32,292 bases of DNA from an uncultured Verrucomicrobiales bacterium. GTDB lineage: Bacteria; Verrucomicrobiota; Verrucomicrobiia; Verrucomicrobiales; Akkermansiaceae. The position numbers and the translations under genes are program-made. Numbering within the stretch: the first letter of the stretch is position 1; each line of letters begins with the position of its first letter. A model generated the notes under the pieces. It had not been told where the DNA came from and did not search any database. It saw only the letters and a program-made list of their open reading frames with translations. Location of the stretch: NCBI GenBank assembly GCA_937944055.1, contig CALDZJ010000091.1:1-32292 (forward strand), given 5' to 3'. Positions 1 through 7,074 of this stretch are shown piece after piece.

Positions 1-77
1 TGGTAGGGCCGGTGGGGCTCGAACCCACGACCAAAGGATTATGAGTCCTCTGCTCTAACCGACTGAGCTACAGCCCC
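1..77 (-). tRNA. tRNA with CAU anticodon, probably elongator tRNA-Met
   Basis: Read on the minus strand, the gene folds into a full cloverleaf with an encoded CCA end (plus-strand TGG at 1-3). The anticodon loop is CTCATAA, so the anticodon is CAU. The T-arm has GTGGG/CCCAC around TTCGAGC, and the D-arm is standard. The acceptor arm GGGGCTG pairs with CGGCCCT and discriminator A; this gives a G1-U72 wobble and a U6-G67 wobble. The initiator-type C1-A72 mismatch and three-G anticodon stem are absent, which argues against initiator tRNA. A CAU anticodon could also be tRNA-Ile2 modified by TilS. Elongator Met is my preferred call, but the sequence alone does not settle it. Confidence 0.93.
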
Positions 78-96
78 ACTTTTCTGAGAGGGCGGA

Positions 97-124
97 GATA
101 TACACTGGGGGGAGAGGGAATCAA
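97..124 (-). promoter_or_regulatory. Predicted sigma-70 promoter of the CAU tRNA
   Basis: On the minus strand a -35 box TTGATT (119-124) is separated by 16 bases from a -10 box TATATC (97-102). Transcription would start just upstream of the tRNA 5' end at 77. The spacer begins with a C/T-rich run (CCCTCTCCCC). The same run follows the -35-like box upstream of tRNA-Arg near 12363-12379. The -35 box touches the outer edge of the inverted repeat at 122-239. Confidence 0.55.
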
Positions 125-239
125 GCGAAAGGAGCCGTGGCGCCCTCGCCACTTATCAACCCCGACCTCCATAAGCTGCGAGTCCACCTCCATAAGCTGC
201 GAATCTAAGTGGCGAGGGCGCCACGGCTCCTTTCGCTTG
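122..239. repeat. 34-bp perfect inverted repeat around a tandem repeat
   Basis: The arm at 122-155 is the exact reverse complement of the arm at 206-239. Each arm contains its own small palindrome, GTGGCG-CCCT-CGCCAC. The 50 bases between the arms hold two near-identical 21-base units (165-185 and 186-206) with the shared core ACCTCCATAAGCTGCGA. The element fills the space between the tRNA promoter and the AEC permease start, so a large hairpin would lie in the permease leader. The motif resembles, loosely, the palindromes at 4848-4971. It looks like a REP- or MITE-like intergenic element rather than a terminator, because there is no T-tract. Confidence 0.85.
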
Positions 240-271
240 CAGAGTGCTACCGAGACGGGCAAAGGTGGGGG

Positions 272-1261
272 GTGAATTTCGCGGTGATCATGCAGGCCAT
301 TTTGCCAGTTTATCTTTTGGTGGGGGTGGGCTTGGCTTTGCGCGGATTACGGGTGCTGACGCCGGAGATGGAGAAGGGAATGATTAAGATGGTGATTCAT
401 TGCCTGTATCCTTGTCTGATTCTGGATAAGACTCTGGGGAATGATTTGATCCGGCAGGTCGATGTGCTGGCGTGGGGGCTGGGCTTAGGATTTGGACTCA
501 TCATTGTGGGGATGTTTTTCTCTTATCTTATCGCGCTCGCACTGGGTTTGAAGCCGGGGAATGGGCGGCGGACTTTTTGTGTGGCGGCGGGGGTGCAAAA
601 TTATGGCTACATCGCGATCCCTCTGCTAGCGGCGCTCTTCGTGATGGATGGGAATGATCGCGTTTTTGGGGTTTTGTTCATTCATAGTCTGGGGGTGGAG
701 ATCGCTCTCTGGGTGGTGGGGGTGATGATTATGACGGGCTCTGCGCTCGGAAATCCCAAACTCTTAATCAGTGGGCCTACCGTTTCAGTGCTGCTCGGTG
801 TCTTGCTTTCATCAACTGGAGCCTGGCAATTTTTTGAGGCATCGGGCGGTGGTGTGTTTGGGGCTGGTCTGCGGCAGGGGATGTCTTGGTTGGGTGCTTG
901 CGCCTTTCCGATGGGCCTCGTTTTGATCGGGGCGACGATGTATGACTTGATCGGCAAGGAGCGGCTCTCGCCAAAGATTGCCCTAGCATCGCTCGTGGTG
1001 CGGCTGGCGATTATGCCTTTTCTCTTTTTGGCTGCGGCGAAGTATCTCCCTCTCATTCCTGAGTTGAAACAGGTGCTGGTGATTCAGGCTGCGATGCCGG
1101 CGGCGGTGAGTCCGATTCTGGTGGCGCGCCATTATGGGGGCAGTCCAGGGGTGGCGGTGCAGGCGGTGATCGCGACGTCGATCGTGGCCTTGGTGACGAT
1201 GCCGCTTTGGATTTCTTACGGAGTGCGCTTTGTCTTTGGCTCCACATTTTTGGGAGAATGA
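272..1261 (+). CDS. AEC (auxin efflux carrier) family permease
   Basis: Inner-membrane transporter of the AEC family, which exports small organic acids or similar anions by secondary transport; the substrate cannot be told from the sequence. The protein is about 329 residues with roughly ten hydrophobic helices, the first being the QAILPVYLLVGVGLALRGL segment near the N-terminus. The C-terminal part with VIQAAMPAAVSPILVARHYG and ATSIVALVTMPLW is typical of the family. The reading frame is open back to 209, but that part translates the inverted repeat and is unlikely to be used. I chose GTG at 272 because AAAGGTGGGG precedes it at good spacing; ATG at 290 is the alternative. A DUF6607-like gene follows after 39 bases and may be co-transcribed. 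Confidence 0.85.
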   Translation: MNFAVIMQAILPVYLLVGVGLALRGLRVLTPEMEKGMIKMVIHCLYPCLILDKTLGNDLIRQVDVLAWGLGLGFGLIIVGMFFSYLIALALGLKPGNGRRTFCVAAGVQNYGYIAIPLLAALFVMDGNDRVFGVLFIHSLGVEIALWVVGVMIMTGSALGNPKLLISGPTVSVLLGVLLSSTGAWQFFEASGGGVFGAGLRQGMSWLGACAFPMGLVLIGATMYDLIGKERLSPKIALASLVVRLAIMPFLFLAAAKYLPLIPELKQVLVIQAAMPAAVSPILVARHYGGSPGVAVQAVIATSIVALVTMPLWISYGVRFVFGSTFLGE

Positions 1262-1300
1262 TACGGTTGCAATCGTTTGGATTTAGGAAAAGATAAGGCC

Positions 1301-2473
1301 ATGAAACGAGTGATTTTCTTTCTCCTTGGGCTCCAGTCTCTTGTTGCTTTTGCAGAGGAGAAAAAAGCGATCCGGGGCCATGTCTTTGCTTGGCCTTTCA
1401 TGGAGCTCGCTGAGATGCAGCCGCGTGGTGGAACTACGAAGGGGGCTACGGTGGTTTTGGATGAGTCTGCTTCGCTCAATTGGAAAAGGTTACAAGGTGA
1501 AACGGCGACTGATTATGTGAAGGATGCGCAAGCGATCGTGGCGCTGAGTGGGAGTTATCGCGTGAGTTTTGACTTCATTGAAACGATGGGTTTTGCGGAA
1601 GGATACACGCCTCCTCGGCCCTACTTTTCTTGGGCCACTGAGCATGTGCAGGTGCTGGCACTGGAGCCCGATTTCATCAGCTTGCAGCATAGTTTGGTGA
1701 TGTATTTTAAGGGGAAGGATGGGAAGGAGGCTGGCCCGATGGTGATGAAGCACTGGCGGCAGGATTGGACTTATCAAGATCGCGATCTCCATTGTTACCG
1801 AGGAAATGCCACGTGGGCTCGTGAGAGGAAGGGGGCGGATGAGGTGAGGGGTCGGTGGACTCAAGCGGTCTATCAGGTGGATGATTCGCCACGTTACGAG
1901 GTTCTGGGCGAGTGGCATCATGAAGGGGGGATTTCCACTTGGAAAAGTGAGCAATGTTGGCGTCCGCTTCCGAGGCGGGAGTTCTCGCTCAGAGATGATT
2001 ATCAGGTTCTGCAAGGGGTTCACGAGTTGACGATCACGCCGACGGGCTGGGTCCATACGCAGATGAATCAAAAACTCGCCTTAGCTGAGGGCGGAAGTTC
2101 TAAGATTGTGGGGCAAGAGATTGGGGTGAATCGCTATGAGCGCATCGTGGAGCCTTCCCTGATGGCGGCAGAGTCTGCGCTGGAGAAAAGCGGAGAGTAT
2201 TGGCGGGAGGTCCGTGAAATGTGGGCAGAGGTTTTTGAGAAAAACGAGCGCTTTTCGGTGAAGTCGGAGGTGGATGGTAAGAGGCTTTTTGAGAAACACT
2301 TTGCTTACGCGATGCAGTTGGAAAACGCGGAGATGGTCTATGATGCTGAAAAAGGGCGCGCGCATGCCCGCGAAACGATTTCGCAATTTTTAGAGACTGG
2401 GAAGACTGGGAAGACTGGGAAGACTGGGGAAAGTGAGACGAGTGGGATAGATGGGAAGGCTGAGAAGTATTAG
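1301..2473 (+). CDS. DUF6607-like secreted protein
   Basis: About 390 residues, with an N-terminal signal peptide (MKRVIFFLLGLQSLVAFA) predicting export to the periplasm or beyond. The body carries segments I associate with DUF6607: VMYFKGKDGKEAGPMVMKHW, a tryptophan-rich QDWTYQDRDLHCYRGNATW, and CWRPLPRREFSLRDDYQVL. The function of that family is unknown to me. The start at 1301 is chosen because the signal peptide begins there; the frame is open from 1277 and begins with a poorer start. The last 30 or so residues are low complexity (repeated GKT) and come from a 9-base DNA tandem repeat, so the C-terminus is probably variable. It lies 39 bases after the AEC permease. Confidence 0.75.
   Translation: MKRVIFFLLGLQSLVAFAEEKKAIRGHVFAWPFMELAEMQPRGGTTKGATVVLDESASLNWKRLQGETATDYVKDAQAIVALSGSYRVSFDFIETMGFAEGYTPPRPYFSWATEHVQVLALEPDFISLQHSLVMYFKGKDGKEAGPMVMKHWRQDWTYQDRDLHCYRGNATWARERKGADEVRGRWTQAVYQVDDSPRYEVLGEWHHEGGISTWKSEQCWRPLPRREFSLRDDYQVLQGVHELTITPTGWVHTQMNQKLALAEGGSSKIVGQEIGVNRYERIVEPSLMAAESALEKSGEYWREVREMWAEVFEKNERFSVKSEVDGKRLFEKHFAYAMQLENAEMVYDAEKGRAHARETISQFLETGKTGKTGKTGESETSGIDGKAEKY
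2394..2428 (+). repeat. 9-base tandem repeat inside the DUF6607-like gene
   Basis: The unit GAAGACTGG occurs three times in exact tandem (2401-2427) after an imperfect copy. Since the unit is a multiple of three, it adds GKT/TGK tripeptides to the protein without breaking the frame. Slippage could change the copy number. Confidence 0.9.
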
Positions 2474-2624
2474 CTGGGACTGCTGGGTGAGCAGGTGAAG
2501 GAGGGGGAGTTATTCTCCTTCTGCCCGGGGTCTTGTTCTCTGAGCTTGGGCTTAATTTTTGTGCTCATTTGCATTGTTTCCCTTAGCGCTTGATCGAGAT
2601 ATGGCTCTCGCTTATCCCTCGGGC

Positions 2625-3443
2625 ATGTGGGTTTGGTCTAAGTTGTCAGCGGTGAAGTGGGAGGATGCTTGGGAAGAGCGATTTTACGGTGATACGCAGT
2701 CGGTGATTACCGAAATTAAGGGAGGGAAGTCGATCCGTGTGGAGGTTTACAAAGAGACTGAGGCGGAGGCTTTAGCGATTCAGGAGCTTTTTGGCGGTTC
2801 GGTGCGGGAGCTGAAGTCTCGCAATTGGGTCGCGATGAGCGCGCCGAAGGTGGAGCCTCTGATGATTCGGGATCGCTTGGTAATTTCTCAAGTGGAGGTG
2901 GATCGTGCGCTCTATCCGGGCCGTGACGTTATTGTGGTGCCTCCAGAGATGGCTTTTGGCACGGGAGATCACCCGACGACGGCGACTTGCTTGCGCTTGT
3001 TGGTCGATCATTCTCGTGAGTTGGAGGAGGGATGGAGTTTTTTGGACCTTGGGACGGGAAGCGGAGTGCTGGCGATGGCGGGGAAGCTTCTGGGAGCAGG
3101 AGAGGTGCAGGCCTTTGATTATGATGGGAAGGCGGTGGAGGTTGCTGAGCTGAATATCAGGAGGAATCAGGTCGCGGAGATCGAGGTTTTTGAGGAAGAT
3201 GTTTTCAAGTGGAAGAACCGGAAGCGCTTCCATGTGGTCGCGGCGAATCTCTTCTCCACGGTTTTGATTGAAGCGCTGCCGTTGATTTCGAAGTGGATCA
3301 GAAAGGAGGGTCGCTTGATCCTTTCGGGAATTCTTGTGGAGCAATGGGACGAGGTGCGGGAGGTTGCGGAGGGCTGCGGTTTTCAACTTCTTAGTGATAA
3401 AAAAATCGGGAAATGGCTTACGGCGAGCTTCAAGGCCTCGTGA
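2625..3443 (+). CDS. prmA: Ribosomal protein L11 methyltransferase PrmA
   Basis: SAM-dependent cytoplasmic methyltransferase that methylates ribosomal protein L11. About 272 residues from ATG 2625. Family signatures are present: PPEMAFGTGDHPTTATC near residues 107-123, which matches the PrmA loop (AFGTGxHPTT), the SAM-binding motif I FLDLGTGSGVLAMAG near 139-153, an acidic motif II (AFDYD), and AANLFSTVL near 205-213 at the catalytic Asn-Pro-Pro-like position, here AANL. The frame is open from 2559; ATG 2601 and ATG 2625 are both possible and neither has a strong Shine-Dalgarno. I chose 2625 because MWVWSKLS fits the family's usual N-terminus. It seems to be a stand-alone gene. Confidence 0.88.
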   Translation: MWVWSKLSAVKWEDAWEERFYGDTQSVITEIKGGKSIRVEVYKETEAEALAIQELFGGSVRELKSRNWVAMSAPKVEPLMIRDRLVISQVEVDRALYPGRDVIVVPPEMAFGTGDHPTTATCLRLLVDHSRELEEGWSFLDLGTGSGVLAMAGKLLGAGEVQAFDYDGKAVEVAELNIRRNQVAEIEVFEEDVFKWKNRKRFHVVAANLFSTVLIEALPLISKWIRKEGRLILSGILVEQWDEVREVAEGCGFQLLSDKKIGKWLTASFKAS

Positions 3444-3512
3444 TTTTTTGTCAAAAAAACTGTCGCTAAGACTCATTTACCTTGCAAGCTGAGCGGTCGA
3501 TGTTCAGAAAAA

Positions 3513-3537
3513 GCGCGCTCCCCGGGGAGAAACGCGC
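3513..3537 (+). promoter_or_regulatory. Hairpin in the aminotransferase leader
   Basis: A perfect 12-base palindrome CTCCCCGGGGAG (3518-3529) is nested in the pairing arms GCGCG (3513-3517) and CGCGC (3533-3537), with a three-base AAA bulge. It lies about 60 bases before the aminotransferase start and has no T-tract after it. It may be a leader structure or an operator. I do not recognise it as a known riboswitch. Confidence 0.4.
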
Positions 3538-3596
3538 AACTCGCCTCCATTGATGTTTTTTTCCCGGTAATGAGGGCAAATCAACCTACAAATATC

Positions 3597-4769
3597 ATGG
3601 ACAGTCTTTCTCAACGCGTTGCTTCAGTCACTCCCTCTCTGACCCTTTCTGTTACGAATCAAACCAAGGCCATGCGAGCTGCTGGCGAAGAGGTTTACGG
3701 TCTCGCCGGTGGTGAGCCAGATTGTGACACTCCCGATTTTATCAAGCAGGCCGCCTATACGGCTCTGACTGAGGGAAAGACGAAATACACGCCCGCGGCT
3801 GGGATTCCTGAGCTGCGTGAGGCTCTTTCTAAGAAGCTTCTCGTCGATAATAATCTAAGCTACGAGCCGAAGGATATTTGCGTCACTTCTGGAGCGAAGC
3901 AGGCTTGTTTTAATGCGATCCTCGCGGTGGTCGAAGAGGGTGATGAGGTGATCATTCCTTCTCCTTACTGGGTGAGCTACCCTGAGATGGTGAAGCTTGC
4001 GGGCGGTGTGCCAGTTTTGGTCGAGACGAAGGAGAGCAATAAGTGGAAGATCACTGCTGATGAGTTTGAGGAGGCAATGTCACCCCGGACGAAGATGATC
4101 ATCTTGAACACTCCTGGTAATCCAACTGGATCTGTTTACTCGGAAGACGAGATCAAGGGCATCGTGGAAGTCGCCTCCTACGAGGACATCATCATCCTTG
4201 CCGATGAAATTTATGAGCACCTCGTCTACGGCGATGAGAAGCATGTGAGCGTGGCCTCCGTCAATGAGGATGCTTACAATCTCACCATCACCGTGAATGG
4301 ATTTTCCAAGTCACACTCTATGACCGGATGGCGCATCGGCTACACCGCCGCTCCTCCTGCTTTGGCGAAGGCGCTGTCAACCATTCAGGGTCACACTAGC
4401 TCGAACGCCACGACCTTCGCGCAATATGGAGCTTTGGCCGCTTTGACAGATCCTAGCTCTAAGGCCTTCATCGAAGGGCTGCGTGGTGAGTATGATGTGC
4501 GCCGCCAGTTCATGCTGGGTCGCTTGAAGGCGATCCCTAACGTGAGTGTGGTGGAGCCCAAGGGAGCGTTTTACTTCTTCGTGAACTGCACCGATCTCGG
4601 ACTGAAGTCGGTGAACCTCTGCGACAAGCTTCTGAACCGTTACAAGGTCGCGGCTGTTCCCGGCATTGCCTTTGGTCATGATTCAGGAGTTCGGATTAGT
4701 TACTGCACCACGCTCGATGTTCTCAATGAGGGAATCACTCGCTTCGAGGAGTTCTGCCGTTCGCATTGA
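3597..4769 (+). CDS. Class I PLP-dependent aminotransferase, aspartate aminotransferase type
   Basis: Cytoplasmic fold-type I enzyme that moves amino groups between amino acids and 2-oxo acids, probably with aspartate; a role as prephenate aminotransferase is also known in this subgroup. About 390 residues. Visible motifs: NTPGNPTGSVYSEDEI (Asn of GNP near 175), ADEIYEHLVYGD (Asp203 for the PLP nitrogen, Tyr206), NGFSKSHSMTGWRIGY with the Schiff-base Lys at 238, FYFFVNCTDLG, and GVRISY with the carboxylate-binding Arg at 366. Start ATG 3597 (MDSLSQRV) matches the family N-terminus; ATG 3570 is in frame upstream. No clear Shine-Dalgarno is seen. A bidirectional terminator follows. Confidence 0.9.
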   Translation: MDSLSQRVASVTPSLTLSVTNQTKAMRAAGEEVYGLAGGEPDCDTPDFIKQAAYTALTEGKTKYTPAAGIPELREALSKKLLVDNNLSYEPKDICVTSGAKQACFNAILAVVEEGDEVIIPSPYWVSYPEMVKLAGGVPVLVETKESNKWKITADEFEEAMSPRTKMIILNTPGNPTGSVYSEDEIKGIVEVASYEDIIILADEIYEHLVYGDEKHVSVASVNEDAYNLTITVNGFSKSHSMTGWRIGYTAAPPALAKALSTIQGHTSSNATTFAQYGALAALTDPSSKAFIEGLRGEYDVRRQFMLGRLKAIPNVSVVEPKGAFYFFVNCTDLGLKSVNLCDKLLNRYKVAAVPGIAFGHDSGVRISYCTTLDVLNEGITRFEEFCRSH

Positions 4770-4790
4770 TTTTTCACGATGATTTTACTT

Positions 4791-4822
4791 TCAAAAAGGC
4801 GCGGGAAACCGCGTCTTTTTTT
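4791..4822 (+). terminator. Bidirectional rho-independent terminator
   Basis: Stem GGCGCGG (4798-4804) pairs with CCGCGTC (4809-4815) around a GAAA-type loop, followed by seven T. An A-run at 4793-4797 supplies the T-tract for the opposite strand. It separates the converging aminotransferase and TatD-like genes. Confidence 0.85.
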
Positions 4823-4842
4823 GGGGGGGAGGATGGAGCTGT

Positions 4843-5724
4843 TTAGGGTGGCGGAGACCTCCGGTCTCCATGCCCGTTTTTATTTGGGAGGTGCAGGGGC
4901 TTGTGCAGGGGCTTGGAGACCGGAGGTCTCCGCCACGAGGCAGGGGCTTGGAGACCGGAGGTCTCCGCCACGAGGCCGAGTTCTGCGGTGTTTACAGAGA
5001 AGAGCTCGGGTTTGAGGCCGGTGAGCGATGCGAGTTCCTTTGCGATTTGGCGGAGATTGGCGGGGTGGTTGAGTTTGTTTAAGGGGAATTCGGGATTGGG
5101 AAGTGCCATGTCGGGGGCGTCGCTTTCGATGAGGATTCGCTCAGGTGGGAGTTTTTTGAAGACTTGGCGGACTTTCTCTTTTCGTGGGTGGAGGAAGTAG
5201 CCGGAGAAGGAAAAGTAGGCTCCGAGCTTGAGGCATTCTTGGGCGACTTCCCATGAGCCGGCGAAGGAGTGGAGAAGGAATTTGGGGAGAGCGGGGGCCT
5301 TTTTGAGCTCGTCGAGCAGAGGTCCCCAAGCTTTGAGGCAGTGAATGGTGACGCTGCGCTGGAATTCGACTCCGAGCGCGAGATGTTCACGGAAGATTTG
5401 GTGTTGCTCTGCGAGCTTTGGGCTTTTCATCCAGCGATCGAGTCCGCATTCGCCGATGCTGGCGTGAGGATACTGCTTGAGGTAATGACGGAGAGTTTCT
5501 AGGTAAGTTTCTGAGCGCTTTTCGACTTTCCAAGGGTGCAGGCCGAAGGCGGGTTTGACGAAGTCGGGGAAGTCTTCGGCGAGGCGGGCCACGGCGGGCC
5601 AGTCTTCTTCGCAGGTGCCATTGACGACGCAGGCGGTGATGCCTGCGGATTTCATGGTTTGAATCAGCTCTGCTTGTCGCCCGGCAAAGCGGGGATCTTG
5701 GAGGTGATTGTGGGCGTCGATCAT
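4843..5724 (-). CDS. TatD family metal-dependent hydrolase with repeat-encoded tail
   Basis: TIM-barrel metal-dependent hydrolase/deoxyribonuclease of the TatD family, probably cytoplasmic. The metal ligands are in place: H5 and H7 (DAHNHL), E92 (IGECGLD), H128 (TIHCLKAWG), H152 (LLHSFAG) and D202 (IESDAPDM). The family domain ends near residue 251 (NTAELGL). The last 42 residues (ETSGLQAPASWRRPPV... to ...DRRSPPP) are translated from three palindromic repeat copies at 4848-4971 and have no expected counterpart in the family. The start at 5724 puts the first metal motif at the very N-terminus, as usual. It lies 40 bases after the helical-repeat gene 5765-7072 on the same strand. Confidence 0.88.
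   Translation of the reverse strand: MIDAHNHLQDPRFAGRQAELIQTMKSAGITACVVNGTCEEDWPAVARLAEDFPDFVKPAFGLHPWKVEKRSETYLETLRHYLKQYPHASIGECGLDRWMKSPKLAEQHQIFREHLALGVEFQRSVTIHCLKAWGPLLDELKKAPALPKFLLHSFAGSWEVAQECLKLGAYFSFSGYFLHPRKEKVRQVFKKLPPERILIESDAPDMALPNPEFPLNKLNHPANLRQIAKELASLTGLKPELFSVNTAELGLVAETSGLQAPASWRRPPVSKPLHKPLHLPNKNGHGDRRSPPP
4848..4975. repeat. Three copies of a 23-bp palindromic repeat inside the TatD 3' end
   Basis: The 23-bp sequence TGGAGACCGGAGGTCTCC plus GCCAC occurs at 4914-4936 and 4949-4971 in the same orientation and at 4848-4870 inverted, all exact. The two direct copies lie in identical 35-base units (4906-4940 and 4941-4975). Each copy contains a hairpin GGAGACC-GGA-GGTCTCC. 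The cluster lies within the open reading frame of the TatD-like gene and sits 26 bases from the terminator. Confidence 0.92.
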
Positions 5725-5764
5725 TGCTTAAGATCGGGGGAGGGGTCTCCTTTTAGCCCTGAAT

Positions 5765-7072
5765 TTATTCGGCTGGAGCGGTTGTGAGTTGGTGTTGCTC
5801 GGCGAAGGCGGCGGCTGACTCTAGGCCCTTTTCTTGCATCGAACGATGGATGGTTCTGAGGAGCTGAGTGCGTTCGGGGTTATCTGGGAGGGTGAGGGCC
5901 CAGTCGGCAGCGGCGGCTGGCTCATGGGGGGCGAGGGTCGCGGCATAGGTCGTAACGGCGGTGATTTTGCTGGGGCCATCGTCTTGCGTTTGTAGCCATT
6001 CACCAGCGGCCACGAAGTTATCACTGGTCCAAGAGCCGAGGATTTGGCGAGTCGCTTGATCGCTCGATTCTGTTTGGTTTTCCTCTTTGCTGAGCCAGCT
6101 GAGCCATTCTTTGGTTGAGTCTTTAACGTTGTAGTAGCTGAGACCGCTTACGATCGCGTCCTTATCGGTGGCGGAGAGTTCTGAGCCTTCGAGCCAGGCG
6201 CTCGCGGCCTGAAAGTCTTCTCTGATCAAGGTGCTGCTGGTGAGGCTACGGAGGGCGGCTTTGCGCTCCTCTTCGCTCAGATTTTCAGATGCGAGGGCTG
6301 CTAGAAATTTTTCTTGTTCTCCTGATTTTATGCCAATGCCGAGAGTGCGGTAGGAATTCTTTTTTTCCTCGTCTCCGAGGGTCTGAATGATGGAGAGAGC
6401 GGAGTCGAAGTTGTTGCGGGCGATCGAGGAGATGAGTTGAGTTTTTATGCGATCGGCCTCGTCCCCAAGTTGATCTTCATTTGCTAGAAGCCAGGCGGCG
6501 GCGGCGTCAGGATCTTCTGCCGCATATTGATTCATCACCATCGGGAGATGGCGGCGAACTTTATTACGGAGTTCGGGGAGTTTACTCGATTCGAGGATGA
6601 TGGTGAGGGCGGTCTCTGGGTTTCCGGCAGAGCTCATCATGATGGACATCCTCATTAGGTCGTCTTTGATGTCTGAATCGAGGGAGGTATCAGCTGCGAG
6701 GATTTTGACGAGGGACTTCAGCTCCGCCGGGCTCATGCGAGTGAGGGTCTCCATGAAGCTGAGGGCTTCTTTTTGAACGTCGAGCTGATTGGAATTGCCT
6801 TCTGATTGGGCATCTTTCATTTTTTTGGCAAAGTCGGCGAGTTCTGTGGCGAAGTCTTGGACCGCTTTTTCCTGAGCGATACGGGTGCCATTGTTACGAA
6901 TTCGCTGAGAGCTGAAGGCGGCTTCCGGATCGGTAGGGATGTTTTTTTGGGCCGCGCTTGTTTTGATTTCTTCCCACTGAGAGCTGAGGATCTGGATTTT
7001 TTCTTTTTGTTCCAGTCCGAAGTAGGCGGCGAGGCCGATGATGATAGCGGAGATTAAAAGTGAGATTTTCAT
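5765..7072 (-). CDS. Membrane-anchored helical-repeat protein (second of a pair)
   Basis: Not assigned to a named family. 435 residues. One N-terminal hydrophobic segment (about residues 4-20, ISLLISAIIIGLAAYFG) is followed by a charged, coiled-coil-like region, suggesting a single-pass anchored protein with a periplasmic body. The body is almost all helical, with recurring Ala/Trp patterns roughly every 35-40 residues (AAAAWLLANEDQ, ASAWLEGSEL, AGEWLQTQDD, AAADWALTLPD). These look like degenerate alpha-solenoid repeats. It starts two bases after the stop of a gene with the same layout, so the pair is surely one transcript and probably arose by duplication. A scaffold or binding role is possible but unproven. 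Confidence 0.7.
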   Translation of the reverse strand: MKISLLISAIIIGLAAYFGLEQKEKIQILSSQWEEIKTSAAQKNIPTDPEAAFSSQRIRNNGTRIAQEKAVQDFATELADFAKKMKDAQSEGNSNQLDVQKEALSFMETLTRMSPAELKSLVKILAADTSLDSDIKDDLMRMSIMMSSAGNPETALTIILESSKLPELRNKVRRHLPMVMNQYAAEDPDAAAAWLLANEDQLGDEADRIKTQLISSIARNNFDSALSIIQTLGDEEKKNSYRTLGIGIKSGEQEKFLAALASENLSEEERKAALRSLTSSTLIREDFQAASAWLEGSELSATDKDAIVSGLSYYNVKDSTKEWLSWLSKEENQTESSDQATRQILGSWTSDNFVAAGEWLQTQDDGPSKITAVTTYAATLAPHEPAAAADWALTLPDNPERTQLLRTIHRSMQEKGLESAAAFAEQHQLTTAPAE

Positions 7073-7074
7073 GC

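Noticed and set aside
209-271. N-terminal extension of the AEC permease from 209
   Set aside because: It translates the inverted repeat, lacks a ribosome site, and does not match the family.
1490-2071. 193-codon open frame on the minus strand opposite the DUF6607-like gene
   Set aside because: The composition is that of an antisense shadow, and the plus-strand frame has a signal peptide and family motifs.
2772-3476. 234-codon open frame on the minus strand opposite prmA
   Set aside because: It is antisense to a clear prmA, is rich in Arg, His and Leu as expected for a shadow frame, and has no domain pattern.
3444-3596. A known riboswitch before the aminotransferase
   Set aside because: Only a simple palindromic hairpin is visible; I recognise no conserved riboswitch core.
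4848-4975. CRISPR-like array
   Set aside because: There are only three copies, one of them inverted, and no regular unique spacers or cas genes; the units are palindromic repeats.
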